This document shows positions 17,374-25,767 of a stretch of DNA of 33,365 nt, in pieces. The number at the start of each line of letters is the position of its first letter. Within the stretch, counting starts at the first letter, position 1. Both the position numbers and the translations under genes were made by a program. The DNA lies in contig CAZLEI010000015.1 in the NCBI GenBank assembly GCA_964558505.1, forward strand, positions 1 through 33,365, written 5' to 3'. The DNA is from CAYMPW01 sp964558505 (GTDB taxonomy: Archaea > Thermoplasmatota > Thermoplasmata > Methanomassiliicoccales > Methanomethylophilaceae). The notes beneath the pieces were generated by a model. The model did no database searches and had not been told where the DNA came from. It saw nothing but the letters and a program-made list of their open reading frames with translations.

Positions 17374-18696
17374 ATGAGCATGGAATCCGAGGTCCTCGAA
17401 TCCATAAGACCATCCGCCGAAGAGACCGGACGGATATTCGATACGGCCGAACGGCTGAAAGAGGTCACTTTGGAGTACGTCAGACAACATGGCATAGATG
17501 TCAAAGTCAGATTCGTAGGTTCGTTCGCCAAGGGGACGTTCCTTTCCGATCCGGACCTGGACCTGTTCCTGCTGTTCCCCGACGATGTCCCGCACGAGAC
17601 CCTTGAATCCATAGGACTGAAGGCCGGCGAGGACATTCTGCACGGAGAGAGGATGTATTCGGAGCATCCCTACACCCGCGGCGTGTTCGAGGGACTCGAC
17701 GTGGACATGGTCCCCTGCTACAACCTGGAGACCACCGAGAAACTGCAGACCGCGGTGGACAGGACGCCTTTCCACACGGACTATGTGCTCTCGCGCATGG
17801 ACGGTCCCATGAAGGACGAGGTGCGTCTGCTCAAGAAGTTCATGAAGGGCATAGAGGCCTACGGTGCCGAGCCCAACACCCGCGGGTTCTCAGGATACTG
17901 CTGCGAACTGCTCATCATCGCATACGGCGGATTCCGCCAGACCATAGAGGCCGCATCCGGATGGAGGGAAGGGGCCACCATAACCATCGAGAAGAAGGGC
18001 CCGTCCATCATGGGCCCGTTGGTCATCTACGACCCCGTGGACCCCAAGAGGAATGTTGCATCCGCGATACACATCGATACGTTCGCCACGTTCATAACGG
18101 CGGCGAAGGCATACCTGGCCAATCCGAGCCGTAAATTCTTCTTCCCCGCGGACCGCGAGCCGATGTGCCCGGAGGCCCTCCGCTCATGCGCCACATCCCA
18201 CGAATCGAAGCTCCTCACGGTGTCGTTCAAGAAACCTGACATCAACGAGGACAACCTCTACGCGCAGATCTGGAAGACGCAGTATGCCATCGGCAGGAAG
18301 CTCAACGAGTTCTCGTTCAATGTCCTCCGTGCCGTGCACGAGATGGGGGACGAGGAGGTAACCATCGTCTTCGAACTCGAGCGCGACAGGCTGTCCAAGA
18401 CCTACAAGCATCAGGGCCCCCCGGTCTGGGTGAAGACTTCCGATGCGTTCCTGTCCAAATGGTCCGGAAACGAGTTCGGAGAGCCTTTCATAGAGGACGG
18501 GGCGTGGAACGTCATAGCCGAGCGCCTGTACTTCACGGCAACGGAGATGGTCACCGATGAGATCTCGATGGCCGGGATCGGCAGGGAGATAGACCCCCTC
18601 ACGCTGCAGGTCGAGGACCACGAGGGCACCCTCGCGCACACCGACCCGCATCTTCTGACGGAGCTCCTGAACCCCAAGCACAGCTGGGAGATATGA
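17374..18696 (+). CDS. cca: CCA-adding tRNA nucleotidyltransferase (class I, archaeal)
   Basis: A 440-residue enzyme that adds or repairs the 3' CCA of tRNAs from CTP and ATP without a template. The polymerase-beta-like catalytic core shows RFVGSFAKGTFLSDPDLDLF with the metal Asp pair D61 and D63, and the third Asp in GLDVDMVPCYN (D111). The archaeal tRNA-NucTransf central and C-terminal domains follow (LLKKFMKGIEAYG, RGFSGYCCELL). Length matches the archaeal family. A TAATAAAT box lies about 30 bases before ATG 17374, so the leader is a few bases at most. In this window two tRNA-Val genes encode CCA but tRNA-Leu does not, so the enzyme is needed here. Confidence 0.9.
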   Translation: MSMESEVLESIRPSAEETGRIFDTAERLKEVTLEYVRQHGIDVKVRFVGSFAKGTFLSDPDLDLFLLFPDDVPHETLESIGLKAGEDILHGERMYSEHPYTRGVFEGLDVDMVPCYNLETTEKLQTAVDRTPFHTDYVLSRMDGPMKDEVRLLKKFMKGIEAYGAEPNTRGFSGYCCELLIIAYGGFRQTIEAASGWREGATITIEKKGPSIMGPLVIYDPVDPKRNVASAIHIDTFATFITAAKAYLANPSRKFFFPADREPMCPEALRSCATSHESKLLTVSFKKPDINEDNLYAQIWKTQYAIGRKLNEFSFNVLRAVHEMGDEEVTIVFELERDRLSKTYKHQGPPVWVKTSDAFLSKWSGNEFGEPFIEDGAWNVIAERLYFTATEMVTDEISMAGIGREIDPLTLQVEDHEGTLAHTDPHLLTELLNPKHSWEI

Positions 18697-18734
18697 AGAT
18701 CCATCCGGGGCATCACATGGCCCTGCCCTCGGAG

Positions 18735-18765
18735 ATAAAAGATAAAAGACCGCGACTGTGCGCGG
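18735..18765 (-). terminator. Hairpin plus T-rich tract after the small membrane protein gene
   Basis: On the minus strand CCGCG, a 6-base loop and CGCGG are followed by TCTTTTATCTTTTATC. This lies 19 bases past the stop of the minus-strand gene and would end its transcript. Confidence 0.5.
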
Positions 18766-18783
18766 GAAGGCATCCGGACCCGA

Positions 18784-19155
18784 TCAACCGAGAAGGTTGA
18801 GGAACGGAGGGTTGATGAACAGGATCCAAAGACCCAACGTCAGCAGGAAGTACAACGCGTAATTCCCGAGCATCGTCTTCATCTCCAGCATGTCCACCCT
18901 GAATTTCAGCCTCTTGAGGAATTCCTTCATGGCCGCTACGACCAGGATCATGAGCAGCAGGCCGACATACCAGAATCCCAAGTAGGAGAAACAGGCGCAT
19001 ACAGCCGCAGTTATGACGGCAATTATCGTCACGACGAAGAAGACCTTCGTCCCGTATATGTCCTTGAGGATGAATTCCTTCTCGTCGAACTCCGTGGGAG
19101 TGAACTCGTATTCATCTTCCGGTTCGTCATTTACGCGACGCTTCTTCTTAGCCAT
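18784..19155 (-). CDS. Small membrane protein, unknown function
   Basis: A 123-residue protein with a basic and acidic N-terminus (MAKKKRRVND, then a Glu/Asp-rich stretch to about residue 35) and three hydrophobic segments: VFFVVTIIAVITAAVCAC, YVGLLLMILVVAA and YALYFLLTLGLWILFI. I chose the ATG at 19155 because a TTTATAAG box lies 26 bases upstream; a start 31 codons earlier would pass through the TATA box. No domain was recognised. It is divergent from radA across a 146-base promoter region with a strong palindrome. Confidence 0.65.
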   Translation of the reverse strand: MAKKKRRVNDEPEDEYEFTPTEFDEKEFILKDIYGTKVFFVVTIIAVITAAVCACFSYLGFWYVGLLLMILVVAAMKEFLKRLKFRVDMLEMKTMLGNYALYFLLTLGLWILFINPPFLNLLG

Positions 19156-19178
19156 CGCGCGTACAACAACACCCGCCT

Positions 19179-19270
19179 TATAAAGGTTTATGTTTGGTTG
19201 AACATTCAACCCAACAGCACACAGTGGAACTGGGGTATTTTCGGTCACCCCTCCTGATTCGGTTTAAATA
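19179..19270. promoter_or_regulatory. Divergent radA promoter region with inverted repeat
   Basis: Minus TATA box TTTATAAG (19179-19186) serves the membrane protein. Plus TATA box TTTAAATA (19263-19270) serves radA, with a predicted start near 19292 and a GAGGTGAT Shine-Dalgarno just before the ATG at 19302. Between them GGTTGAA and TTCAACC (19196-19211) form perfect 7-bp arms around CA, extendable to 11 bp with one mismatch (19192-19215). Confidence 0.5.
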
Positions 19271-19301
19271 GACTCTCTGCCGTAAGAGATGAGGTGATAA
19301 A

Positions 19302-20243
19302 ATGGCCACAAAAACCCTTGAGGATATACCAGGAGTAGGACCAGCCATAGCAGAAAAACTCCGTGAAGCAGGATACGAGGATTTGATGACCATCGCAGTA
19401 GCCTCGCCGAAAGATCTTGCAGAACAATGCGAGATAGGCGAAAAGAAAGCGATGGACATCATCGAGGGTGCCAAACTCTGCGCCGACGTCGGAGGATTCG
19501 AGACCGGAGACGACATTCTGGAAAGACGCAAGCTCATTGCCAAGCTTACCACGGGATCGAAGGCTTTCGACGAGCTCATGGGCGGAGGATTGGAGACGCA
19601 GGCGATCGTCGAGTTCTTCGGCGAATTCGGAAGCTGCAAGACCCAGGTGTGTTTCCAGCTGGCTGTGAACGCAACACTTCCCGAAGAAAGGGGAGGATTC
19701 GACTCGGATGTCATAATCATCGACAGCGAGAACACATTCAGGCCGGAGAGGATAATCCAGATGGCCAACTACTTGGGCGTCGACCCTGAAGAGACCCTGA
19801 AGAGGATCCACGTCGCCCGCGCCTTCAACTCGCAGCACCAGGTGCTGCTTGTCGATAAAGCACTGGAACTCGCCCAGGAGAAGAAGGTGAAGCTGATGAT
19901 CGTCGATTCCCTCACATCTCATTTCAGGGCAGAGTATGTGGGCAGAGGCGCCCTGGCGGAGAGGCAGCAGATCCTCAACCGCCATATGCACGACCTGCTC
20001 AACTTCGCAACACTCAACAATGCGCTGATAGCCGTGACCAACCAGGTGGCGGCCAAGCCAGACGCGTTCTTCGGTGACCCGACCAGGCCCATAGGCGGCC
20101 ATATAGTCGGCCATACGGCAACGTTCCGCCTGTACCTCCGTAAAGGCAAGGCAGGAAAGAGGATAGCTAGGCTGATAGACTCTCCCAACCTTCCGGAAGG
20201 AGAGGCCGTATTCATGGTGACCGAAGACGGTATTAAGGACTGA
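19302..20243 (+). CDS. radA: RadA recombinase
   Basis: A 313-residue archaeal RecA/Rad51 homologue that forms filaments on single-stranded DNA and catalyses strand exchange. Residues 1-60 hold the helix-hairpin-helix domain (LEDIPGVGPAIAEKLREAG). The ATPase core has DELMGGGLET, Walker A GEFGSCKTQ (107-115), Walker B LMIVDSLTSHFRAEY, the L1/L2 region with RQQILNRHMHDLL, and TNQVAAKPD followed by the GGHIVGH element. Walker A is odd: the invariant Gly before the catalytic Lys is Cys (C112, codon TGC at 19635-19637). It has a clear Shine-Dalgarno and heads a run of genes that continues into the tRNA methylase 15 bases downstream. Confidence 0.93.
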   Translation: MATKTLEDIPGVGPAIAEKLREAGYEDLMTIAVASPKDLAEQCEIGEKKAMDIIEGAKLCADVGGFETGDDILERRKLIAKLTTGSKAFDELMGGGLETQAIVEFFGEFGSCKTQVCFQLAVNATLPEERGGFDSDVIIIDSENTFRPERIIQMANYLGVDPEETLKRIHVARAFNSQHQVLLVDKALELAQEKKVKLMIVDSLTSHFRAEYVGRGALAERQQILNRHMHDLLNFATLNNALIAVTNQVAAKPDAFFGDPTRPIGGHIVGHTATFRLYLRKGKAGKRIARLIDSPNLPEGEAVFMVTEDGIKD

Positions 20244-20251
20244 GACTTAAC

Positions 20252-20267
20252 GGGGGGCATGCCCCCC
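20252..20267 (+). promoter_or_regulatory. GC-only palindrome enclosing the tRNA methylase start codon
   Basis: The 16-base perfect palindrome GGGGGGCATGCCCCCC starts 8 bases after the radA stop codon. In RNA it would give six G-C pairs around a CATG loop holding the ATG of the next gene, so it could throttle translation or act as a partial terminator (TCTTACTTTTTC follows). Confidence 0.5.
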
Positions 20268-21251
20268 TCTTACTTTTTCGAACTGTCCGGCGAACTGAAG
20301 GACATGCCCCTCAGTGAAGCCTGTAAATGCATCGAGGCTGAGAGCGGGGCCTGCGATATCGAATCCAGCGGCCCGGGTTATGTCATAGCGGATTTCGGAG
20401 AAGAGCATCTGGATTTCATCTCCGGACGCATCGCCCTGACCCACAGGATCGGGAGGCACCTCGGATCCTTCGACCCCGATGACATATCTGGTGCGGGATC
20501 GATAGAGCTCCCCGAAGGGACCTTCGCGATCAAAGCCAAGAGATTCGAAGGGATGATGAAGGATGTCGATTCCCAGGCTCTTATAAGGAAACTCGGCGGC
20601 ATGCTTTCCAAGAACAACGATGTCAATCTTAAAGAGCCAGATACAGTAGTTAGAATACAGATGTGCGACCGTGTCCACGTGTTCCTGGAGGAAAGGAATG
20701 TCGAGAGGGACCTGCTGGAACTTCGTAAAGTAGGAGAACGCCCGTTCTTCTCGCCTATATCGCTGCATCCCAGATACGCCCGGGCACTCATCAACCTCAC
20801 TGGAGTTAAACGGGGAGGCACAGTGCTGGACCCGTTCTGCGGAACAGGGGGCATCGTCATAGAAGCCGCAGACATGGGCATGAAGGCCATTGCATCTGAC
20901 TTCGATGAGGAAATGGTCATAGGATGCCAGGAGAACATGGAATTCTACGGTCTGAAACTGGCAGATTTCGAGACGATCGACATAGGAGACATCCCGGAAA
21001 GATTCTCGGATGTCGATGCTGTCGCCACCGATCCGCCGTACGGAAGATCCACGCATACCGGGGGCGAGCCCATAGACCATATCTACATGCGCGCCATGGA
21101 ATCCATACCGAAGGTCCTGTCCGCCGACGGCAAAGCGGGCATAGTGCTCCCCCATATAATCGACAGCAGTACGATGTCGTTGGAGAACGTATTCATACAG
21201 AGGGTGCACGGATCGCTGTCCAGACACTATCACGTGTTCCGCAAGCTCTGA
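20259..21251 (+). CDS. tRNA (guanine-N2-)-methyltransferase, TrmG10/Trm11 type
   Basis: A 330-residue THUMP-plus-methyltransferase protein. Residues 1-160 form the N-terminal ferredoxin-like/THUMP region that binds tRNA (SYFFELSGELKDMP). Residues 161-330 are the SAM-dependent Rossmann domain with VLDPFCGTGGIVIEAA (189-204) and the N2-guanine motif ATDPPYGRST (256-265). It would make m2G or m2,2G at position 10 of tRNAs. The ATG at 20259 is the only plausible start, as the frame upstream closes at once and the next Met would remove conserved residues; it lies inside a GC palindrome. Co-transcription with radA is likely. Confidence 0.85.
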   Translation: MPPSYFFELSGELKDMPLSEACKCIEAESGACDIESSGPGYVIADFGEEHLDFISGRIALTHRIGRHLGSFDPDDISGAGSIELPEGTFAIKAKRFEGMMKDVDSQALIRKLGGMLSKNNDVNLKEPDTVVRIQMCDRVHVFLEERNVERDLLELRKVGERPFFSPISLHPRYARALINLTGVKRGGTVLDPFCGTGGIVIEAADMGMKAIASDFDEEMVIGCQENMEFYGLKLADFETIDIGDIPERFSDVDAVATDPPYGRSTHTGGEPIDHIYMRAMESIPKVLSADGKAGIVLPHIIDSSTMSLENVFIQRVHGSLSRHYHVFRKL

Positions 21252-21287
21252 CATAACTATTTTTAAGGCTACCTTTATAATCCGGGC

Positions 21288-22103
21288 GTGAACAAGTACC
21301 TCCAGCTGTTCAGACTCGGAAACGGCATCATGGGCATCGTGGGCATATTCGCATCTGCCATCATAGCCGCAGGCACGGTGATAGGCGATCATCTAATGGC
21401 CCTGTTCATATCCTGTTTCATCGTAATCGCATTCATAGCTGGCGGGAACTCCATAAACGATTATGTAGACCGCGAGATCGACAAAGAGGCACACCCGGAA
21501 CGCCCCCTGCCATCGGGGCGCATGGAACCTAGAACCGCATTGCGCATAGGCTGTTTCATGCTGGCGTTGTCCGTGGCACTGTCCCTGTTCCTCTGGGATG
21601 CCCTCTCCACGGCCATTGTGATCGTGGCCTGCATCCTCATGGTGGCCTACGAGCTGGTATTGAAACAGAGAGGCTTCGTAGGAAACGTCACCATAGCCGT
21701 CCTCACCGGTATGGTCTTCCTCCTGGGAGGCGCCATAGTCGGCAACGTTCAGGGGGTTTATGTCGTGGCCGCCATGGCGGCGCTCGTGTCCGTGGGACGC
21801 GAGATCACCAAGGACATAGAGGACATGGAATCGGACAAAGGCAGGAAGACCTTGCCGATGATCATCGGAAAAAGAAATGCTGGCATACTTGCGATAATAT
21901 TCTTCATCGCCGGCCCTGCCCTCAGCATCTGGCCTGTGGTCGCGGGCGTATTCGGACCTCTTTATTACCTTGTGGCCGTGCCTGATGCAATCTTTATATA
22001 TTGTGCCCTAATACTTTTTACCGACCCGCGCAAGGCACAGAAATATGCCAAAGTGGCGATGGTCATAGCATTGGTTGCGTTCATACTGGGAGCGATATCA
22101 TGA
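21288..22103 (+). CDS. UbiA-family prenyltransferase, probable digeranylgeranylglyceryl phosphate synthase
   Basis: A 271-residue polytopic enzyme of the UbiA family with about eight membrane helices. The allylic-diphosphate/Mg2+ site is NSINDYVDREIDKEAHPERP (54-73), and the second acidic motif is VGREITKDIEDMESDKGRKT. In archaea this enzyme adds the second geranylgeranyl group to GGGP, giving the core DGGGP lipid. The next gene is GGGP synthase and overlaps it by ATGA, strong evidence for that role. The start is GTG 21288; TTTTTAAG (21260-21267) is 25 bases upstream and CTTTATAAT lies between, so an internal promoter is likely. Confidence 0.88.
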   Translation: MNKYLQLFRLGNGIMGIVGIFASAIIAAGTVIGDHLMALFISCFIVIAFIAGGNSINDYVDREIDKEAHPERPLPSGRMEPRTALRIGCFMLALSVALSLFLWDALSTAIVIVACILMVAYELVLKQRGFVGNVTIAVLTGMVFLLGGAIVGNVQGVYVVAAMAALVSVGREITKDIEDMESDKGRKTLPMIIGKRNAGILAIIFFIAGPALSIWPVVAGVFGPLYYLVAVPDAIFIYCALILFTDPRKAQKYAKVAMVIALVAFILGAIS

Positions 22104-22837
22104 CGGTCAGAGAGTACCTTTTGGAGAAGATGGAGAAGGGGACTGTGCATTTTGCGCTCATAGACCCTGATAAGCAGTCACCTGAAGAAGCAGCGGCCAT
22201 AGCGCTCAAGATCAAGAAAGCAGGGACCGATGCCATCATGATCGGAGGGTCCACCGGCGTCACCCAAGAGAATCTTGACGCTACTACCATCGCGATAAAG
22301 GAGGCCACAGGTCTTCCAACGATCTACTTCCCCGGCGGCCCGCAGGCCATCTCACCGTACGTGGATGCCATCTACTTCATGAGCATGGTCAACAGCGAAG
22401 ACCTCTCCATGGTCATCGGCGCCCAGGCATATGCAAGCCTCATCATCAAGAAACTCGGGATAGAGCCCCTCTCCATGGGATACATCATAGTAGAGCCTGG
22501 AATGAAGGTCGGAGAGGTCGGAAGGGCCAAGGTCATCAAACGCGAGGATCTCAAAACTGCGATGAGCTACGCCCTGGCCTGCGAATACCTCGGCATGAGC
22601 TTCGTGTACCTGGAAGCAGGCAGCGGTGCAGACAGGCCGGTACCTCCCGAGATGATCGCGGCCGTCAAGAAGACGATATCGATACCGCTCATCGTCGGCG
22701 GAGGCATACGCACTCCGGAAGCCGCCGCAGACGCCAGGATGGCGGGAGCAGATGCCGTGGTCACTGGAACATTCATTGAACGTTGCTCCGACGACACCAT
22801 GCTGACCGATGTCATCAAAGCCGCCAAGGGCATCTGA
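22100..22837 (+). CDS. Geranylgeranylglyceryl phosphate synthase
   Basis: A 245-residue TIM-barrel enzyme of the PcrB/GGGPS family that makes the first ether bond of archaeal lipids from sn-glycerol-1-phosphate and geranylgeranyl diphosphate. Motifs: HFALIDPDKQSP (17-28), IMIGGSTGVTQ, IYFPGGPQAISPYVDAIYF, YLEAGSGADRPVP, and the phosphate site IVGGGIRTPEAA with ADAVVTGTFIE. Length is normal. The ATG at 22100 overlaps the UbiA stop codon (ATGA), so the two lipid enzymes are translationally coupled. Confidence 0.93.
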   Translation: MTVREYLLEKMEKGTVHFALIDPDKQSPEEAAAIALKIKKAGTDAIMIGGSTGVTQENLDATTIAIKEATGLPTIYFPGGPQAISPYVDAIYFMSMVNSEDLSMVIGAQAYASLIIKKLGIEPLSMGYIIVEPGMKVGEVGRAKVIKREDLKTAMSYALACEYLGMSFVYLEAGSGADRPVPPEMIAAVKKTISIPLIVGGGIRTPEAAADARMAGADAVVTGTFIERCSDDTMLTDVIKAAKGI

Positions 22838-22846
22838 GGTGATCCA

Positions 22847-23191
22847 ATGCCGTATTTGAACAACAATCAGACCTCTTACAACACGCCTATCACCATCACC
22901 CCCGAGGAGAGCGCCGCAGGCATCAATCCGGACCTGAAGATGGCCGCACGCAGATTCCTCTGCCCCACGTGTGGCAAGGAATTCAGCCTTTTCCAATCGC
23001 GTGCCATAGCATGCAAGGCATGCAAGCAGGCCAACCAGAACTGCCCCAATGTGCGGTGCCCGCACTGCGACAACGAATTCCCCATCAAAGGATTCGTAGT
23101 CCAATCCAAGCAGGAATCGAAACGCCTCAACGACTATGCCGACGGTGTGTTCACCAACTGGGACAACGCTTACGGATTCAACCGCCGCTGA
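22847..23191 (+). CDS. Small zinc-ribbon protein, unknown function
   Basis: A 114-residue protein starting 9 bases after GGGP synthase, preceded by a GAGGTGATCC Shine-Dalgarno that overlaps the end of that gene. Seven cysteines fit two zinc knuckles: CPTC (39-42), CKAC (56-59), then C66 and CPHC (71-74). The N-terminus is Asn/Thr-rich; the C-terminus is charged (KQESKRLNDYADG). No family recognised. It abuts the convergent COG3044 gene with no spacer. Confidence 0.65.
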   Translation: MPYLNNNQTSYNTPITITPEESAAGINPDLKMAARRFLCPTCGKEFSLFQSRAIACKACKQANQNCPNVRCPHCDNEFPIKGFVVQSKQESKRLNDYADGVFTNWDNAYGFNRR

Positions 23192-24817
23192 TCACTTCTG
23201 AATGGCCAACGTCTGAAGGTGCCTGTTCAGCACCGCCGCCAACTCCATCGGACGGAACTCCGCGAGATCCGGGCCCACCGTGCTGTCTGCCTTGACGATC
23301 TCTGCGGATGTCGCAGACGTCACCGCCTCGGATATCTCTTTCATGGTCATGGTGCCGTCCATCAGATCCTTGGCCAGAGCTACGGCATATGCAAGCGCAA
23401 CTGTCTGGCACTTATCGAATAGAGCTGAATTCGGCGTGTTGACGACATCCGGGCCGATCTCCACGGACCGTATGCCCGCAGGGGCCGTATGAACTTCTTT
23501 CCTTCCTTTGGCAAAAACGATGTTGTTCGATACGGGGCATCTGCTGGCAGGGAGATCCCCCGACGGGCTGATCGGCCCCGAGAGCTTCGCAGAGGATGCT
23601 GTGAAGCCCTTCATTATGATGACATGATCGGCAGAACGCAAAGCCTCGGAGATGGATGTTGCCATCAGCACCGATGCCGGCATGCGATGTGAAGAAATGG
23701 GCAGGAACGGTGACGATCCGCCCATCTCGCCGACGATGTCGCCTTTTGCGATCATGGAATTGCATGACGTGTCCTCATCGAGTATCAAGAATCCGCTTCC
23801 AACCTCCAACGCTTCGGACACGGAAGCCGCCTCTGAAGCCGGAGATGATGCTTTCTCGGATGTGAACCCCTTGGGAGCAGGACACTCACGGCATGGAGAT
23901 ACCACGGCGGACACGTCGACGTTGTCAACGGGGCGCCCGGGCTCCCTGGCTATTGAAACGGCATCACAGCGGGCGATCGCATACTCCCTTCCGTCGCCGG
24001 GGATGTGATTCATCACGCCTGCGGAAACGGAATCGAGCAGGGTGGTCTTCCCCTCTCCGTCTGCACCGGCGATCGCTGTATCCCCTTCCCTTATCCCCAT
24101 CCCCGACAGCGGAGGCCCGTTGGGCACATCGAACGATACCGACAGATCGTCCGAGCATGAGAAGGGGATGGCGCCGATCATAGGTGCCAGACCATCGTCT
24201 GCTCTGGGGAGGATCGATCCGGAAGCTATGAAAGCGACCAGCCCGCGATCCCTCAGGGACCTGCGGATGAAATCCGCATTCTCTGCTGTCTCCAGATGGT
24301 TGTAGAGTTTGGATTGCTTGTATGCCGAGAAGTACATGGACTCCTCCACGATTGTCAGCAATCTGCGGAGGAGCATCTCCTCCGCCGCTTTGGATGCCAC
24401 GCAACGGTTGACCGACGGCAGGTCTGCCCTGAACCTCACCTCTATGAAGTACTGCGTGATCACCACACTGCTACGGGAGAGGATCTCCTGGCCAGGACGG
24501 GGTATCGAGATCTCACCGCCGGTTGTTCCGGCGATCGGGCTCTTGGCATGTATGCGCGTCGATTCCCAGAAACGCCTGGCGATGATGTCCCTGAGTGCCG
24601 TTGAACGTGAAGCGGTCACCGTGTCCTCCGGGAAACCAGCCCTCGACAATGGCACCCGGACCCTCATCGCACTATGGCCGGACGGATCGTTCTGTACATC
24701 GTCGACGATGATCGAGTATGAATCGAGTTCGAAGAACTGCTCCAGTCCCTTGTATTTCTGGAATGGTTTGCCGTCCGCGTTGCGGATGGTCTTGATGAGG
24801 ACGTCTTTTGATGCCAT
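23192..24817 (-). CDS. Predicted ABC-class ATPase (COG3044)
   Basis: A 541-residue protein of the predicted ABC-class ATPase group COG3044, whose function is unknown. Residues 1-240 form the family-specific N-terminal part. Walker A is AGADGEGKTTLLDSV (250-264), a variant in which the second and third positions differ from the GGGFHGKSTLL I expect for this family. Walker B is GFLILDEDTSCNSMI (342-356), with the DEDTS characteristic of the group, and ATSISEALRSADHVIIM follows. It has no membrane segments. The PPC-domain gene ends 4 bases before its start, and an unknown small gene precedes that, so all three form a minus-strand operon. Confidence 0.78.
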   Translation of the reverse strand: MASKDVLIKTIRNADGKPFQKYKGLEQFFELDSYSIIVDDVQNDPSGHSAMRVRVPLSRAGFPEDTVTASRSTALRDIIARRFWESTRIHAKSPIAGTTGGEISIPRPGQEILSRSSVVITQYFIEVRFRADLPSVNRCVASKAAEEMLLRRLLTIVEESMYFSAYKQSKLYNHLETAENADFIRRSLRDRGLVAFIASGSILPRADDGLAPMIGAIPFSCSDDLSVSFDVPNGPPLSGMGIREGDTAIAGADGEGKTTLLDSVSAGVMNHIPGDGREYAIARCDAVSIAREPGRPVDNVDVSAVVSPCRECPAPKGFTSEKASSPASEAASVSEALEVGSGFLILDEDTSCNSMIAKGDIVGEMGGSSPFLPISSHRMPASVLMATSISEALRSADHVIIMKGFTASSAKLSGPISPSGDLPASRCPVSNNIVFAKGRKEVHTAPAGIRSVEIGPDVVNTPNSALFDKCQTVALAYAVALAKDLMDGTMTMKEISEAVTSATSAEIVKADSTVGPDLAEFRPMELAAVLNRHLQTLAIQK

Positions 24818-24821
24818 GCTA

Positions 24822-25271
24822 TCACTCGCCGATCTCTAAAAGAAGGAAACCGTTTACTGGATCGAGCTTTCTGGACGCCTTGACGCCTACAAGCTCCGTT
24901 ATGATCACTTCCATCACCGTCCAAACGATTATGCCCGTGCGGCAGCAGCCGGTGACTGCACCGCCACTCCTTCCCGCAGACCCATGCATATGCATGATCA
25001 TCCTGCCGCTCTCATCCGGGATGACGGTACCGGTGCCGAAGAACTCGCATGGGGATTCGAGAACGTGTATCAGCGGGACTACCTTGCCCTGTATCGGCAC
25101 TTCCGGGCCCACGGTCAGCTTGGATCCCGCATCCGCACCGCCGAGCGCCGTGACCGTGGCCGCCCTGATGCCGTTGGACCCGATGAAAGATTCGATGGCC
25201 TCGTGCAATATCTCCCCAGGATCGAGCCTGAGGATGAAAACCCTGCCCGTAGACGCTTCCGAACATCTCAT
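24822..25271 (-). CDS. PPC/DUF296 domain protein
   Basis: A 149-residue single-domain PPC (plants and prokaryotes conserved, DUF296) protein. Diagnostic stretches are VFILRLDPGEILHEAIESF near the start, TVTALGGADAG, the HVLESPCEFFGTGTVIPDESG region, and MHMHGSAGR with the metal-type histidines. PPC proteins form trimers; in plants the domain sits in AT-hook proteins, while the role in archaea is unclear. I start it at ATG 25271; a GTG at 25280 is possible. The stop of the upstream gene is 12 bases away, and COG3044 follows after 4 bases. Confidence 0.8.
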   Translation of the reverse strand: MRCSEASTGRVFILRLDPGEILHEAIESFIGSNGIRAATVTALGGADAGSKLTVGPEVPIQGKVVPLIHVLESPCEFFGTGTVIPDESGRMIMHMHGSAGRSGGAVTGCCRTGIIVWTVMEVIITELVGVKASRKLDPVNGFLLLEIGE

Positions 25272-25283
25272 CGCGTGCACAAC

Positions 25284-25652
25284 TCAACGATACTTGCTGT
25301 ACTTGTCCAGGATCCTGCAGATCCTGTCATACTCTTCTTTGGTTAGATCGCCGCTCTCCACGTAGGGCTTGGCGAAATCCTTCGCATCCCTGGTGGACAG
25401 TCTGGATGCTTTGGCGATCACAGATGCCAAGAATGCCGACGCTTTCGCCTCGTCCATAGCGGACGACGCGAGTATCTCGTTCATGTCGTATTTGAAAGGT
25501 GACAACCTATGGGTATTCAGCATGGACTGCCTCTTCGCCGTTTCCTTTACCTTCGGGCGCGGTCTTCTGACCGCCGGCTTTGGTGCCGATCCGGCTGCGG
25601 GTTTAGGCGGTGGTGAAGCTCTGCGCGTGCTGTTAGAATAATTAATCCCCAA
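25284..25652 (-). CDS. Hypothetical protein with Pro/Lys-rich N-terminus
   Basis: A 122-residue reading frame with an N-terminal low-complexity segment (about residues 12-40) rich in Pro, Ala, Arg and Lys, then a helical C-terminal part (ILASSAMDEAKASAFLASVI, then LTKEEYDRICRILDKYSKYR). The start is uncertain: the frame opens with TTG at 25652, no ATG occurs before residue 44, and no good ribosome site is visible, so the real protein may be shorter or use a rare start. It is first in the operon with the PPC and COG3044 genes. No family recognised. Confidence 0.5.
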   Translation of the reverse strand: MGINYSNSTRRASPPPKPAAGSAPKPAVRRPRPKVKETAKRQSMLNTHRLSPFKYDMNEILASSAMDEAKASAFLASVIAKASRLSTRDAKDFAKPYVESGDLTKEEYDRICRILDKYSKYR

Positions 25653-25735
25653 GATTATAACTCCGATAAAGTGTGCACATGGTGGCAGTATTTATAGTTG
25701 ACTTATGCGCACGTGCCTGTTATGCGCGCGCGTCG

Positions 25736-25745
25736 TATTATTATA
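25736..25745 (+). promoter_or_regulatory. TATA box for the AlbA_2 membrane protein
   Basis: TATTATTATA is centred 27 bases before the ATG at 25768, which fixes that start as leaderless rather than the ATG-less extension upstream. Confidence 0.55.
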
Positions 25746-25767
25746 CGTGCCCGTCGATAGGGCAGCG

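Noticed and set aside
20252..20267. Simple terminator for radA
   Set aside because: It contains the next gene's only plausible start codon, so full termination would block that gene. Partial termination cannot be excluded.
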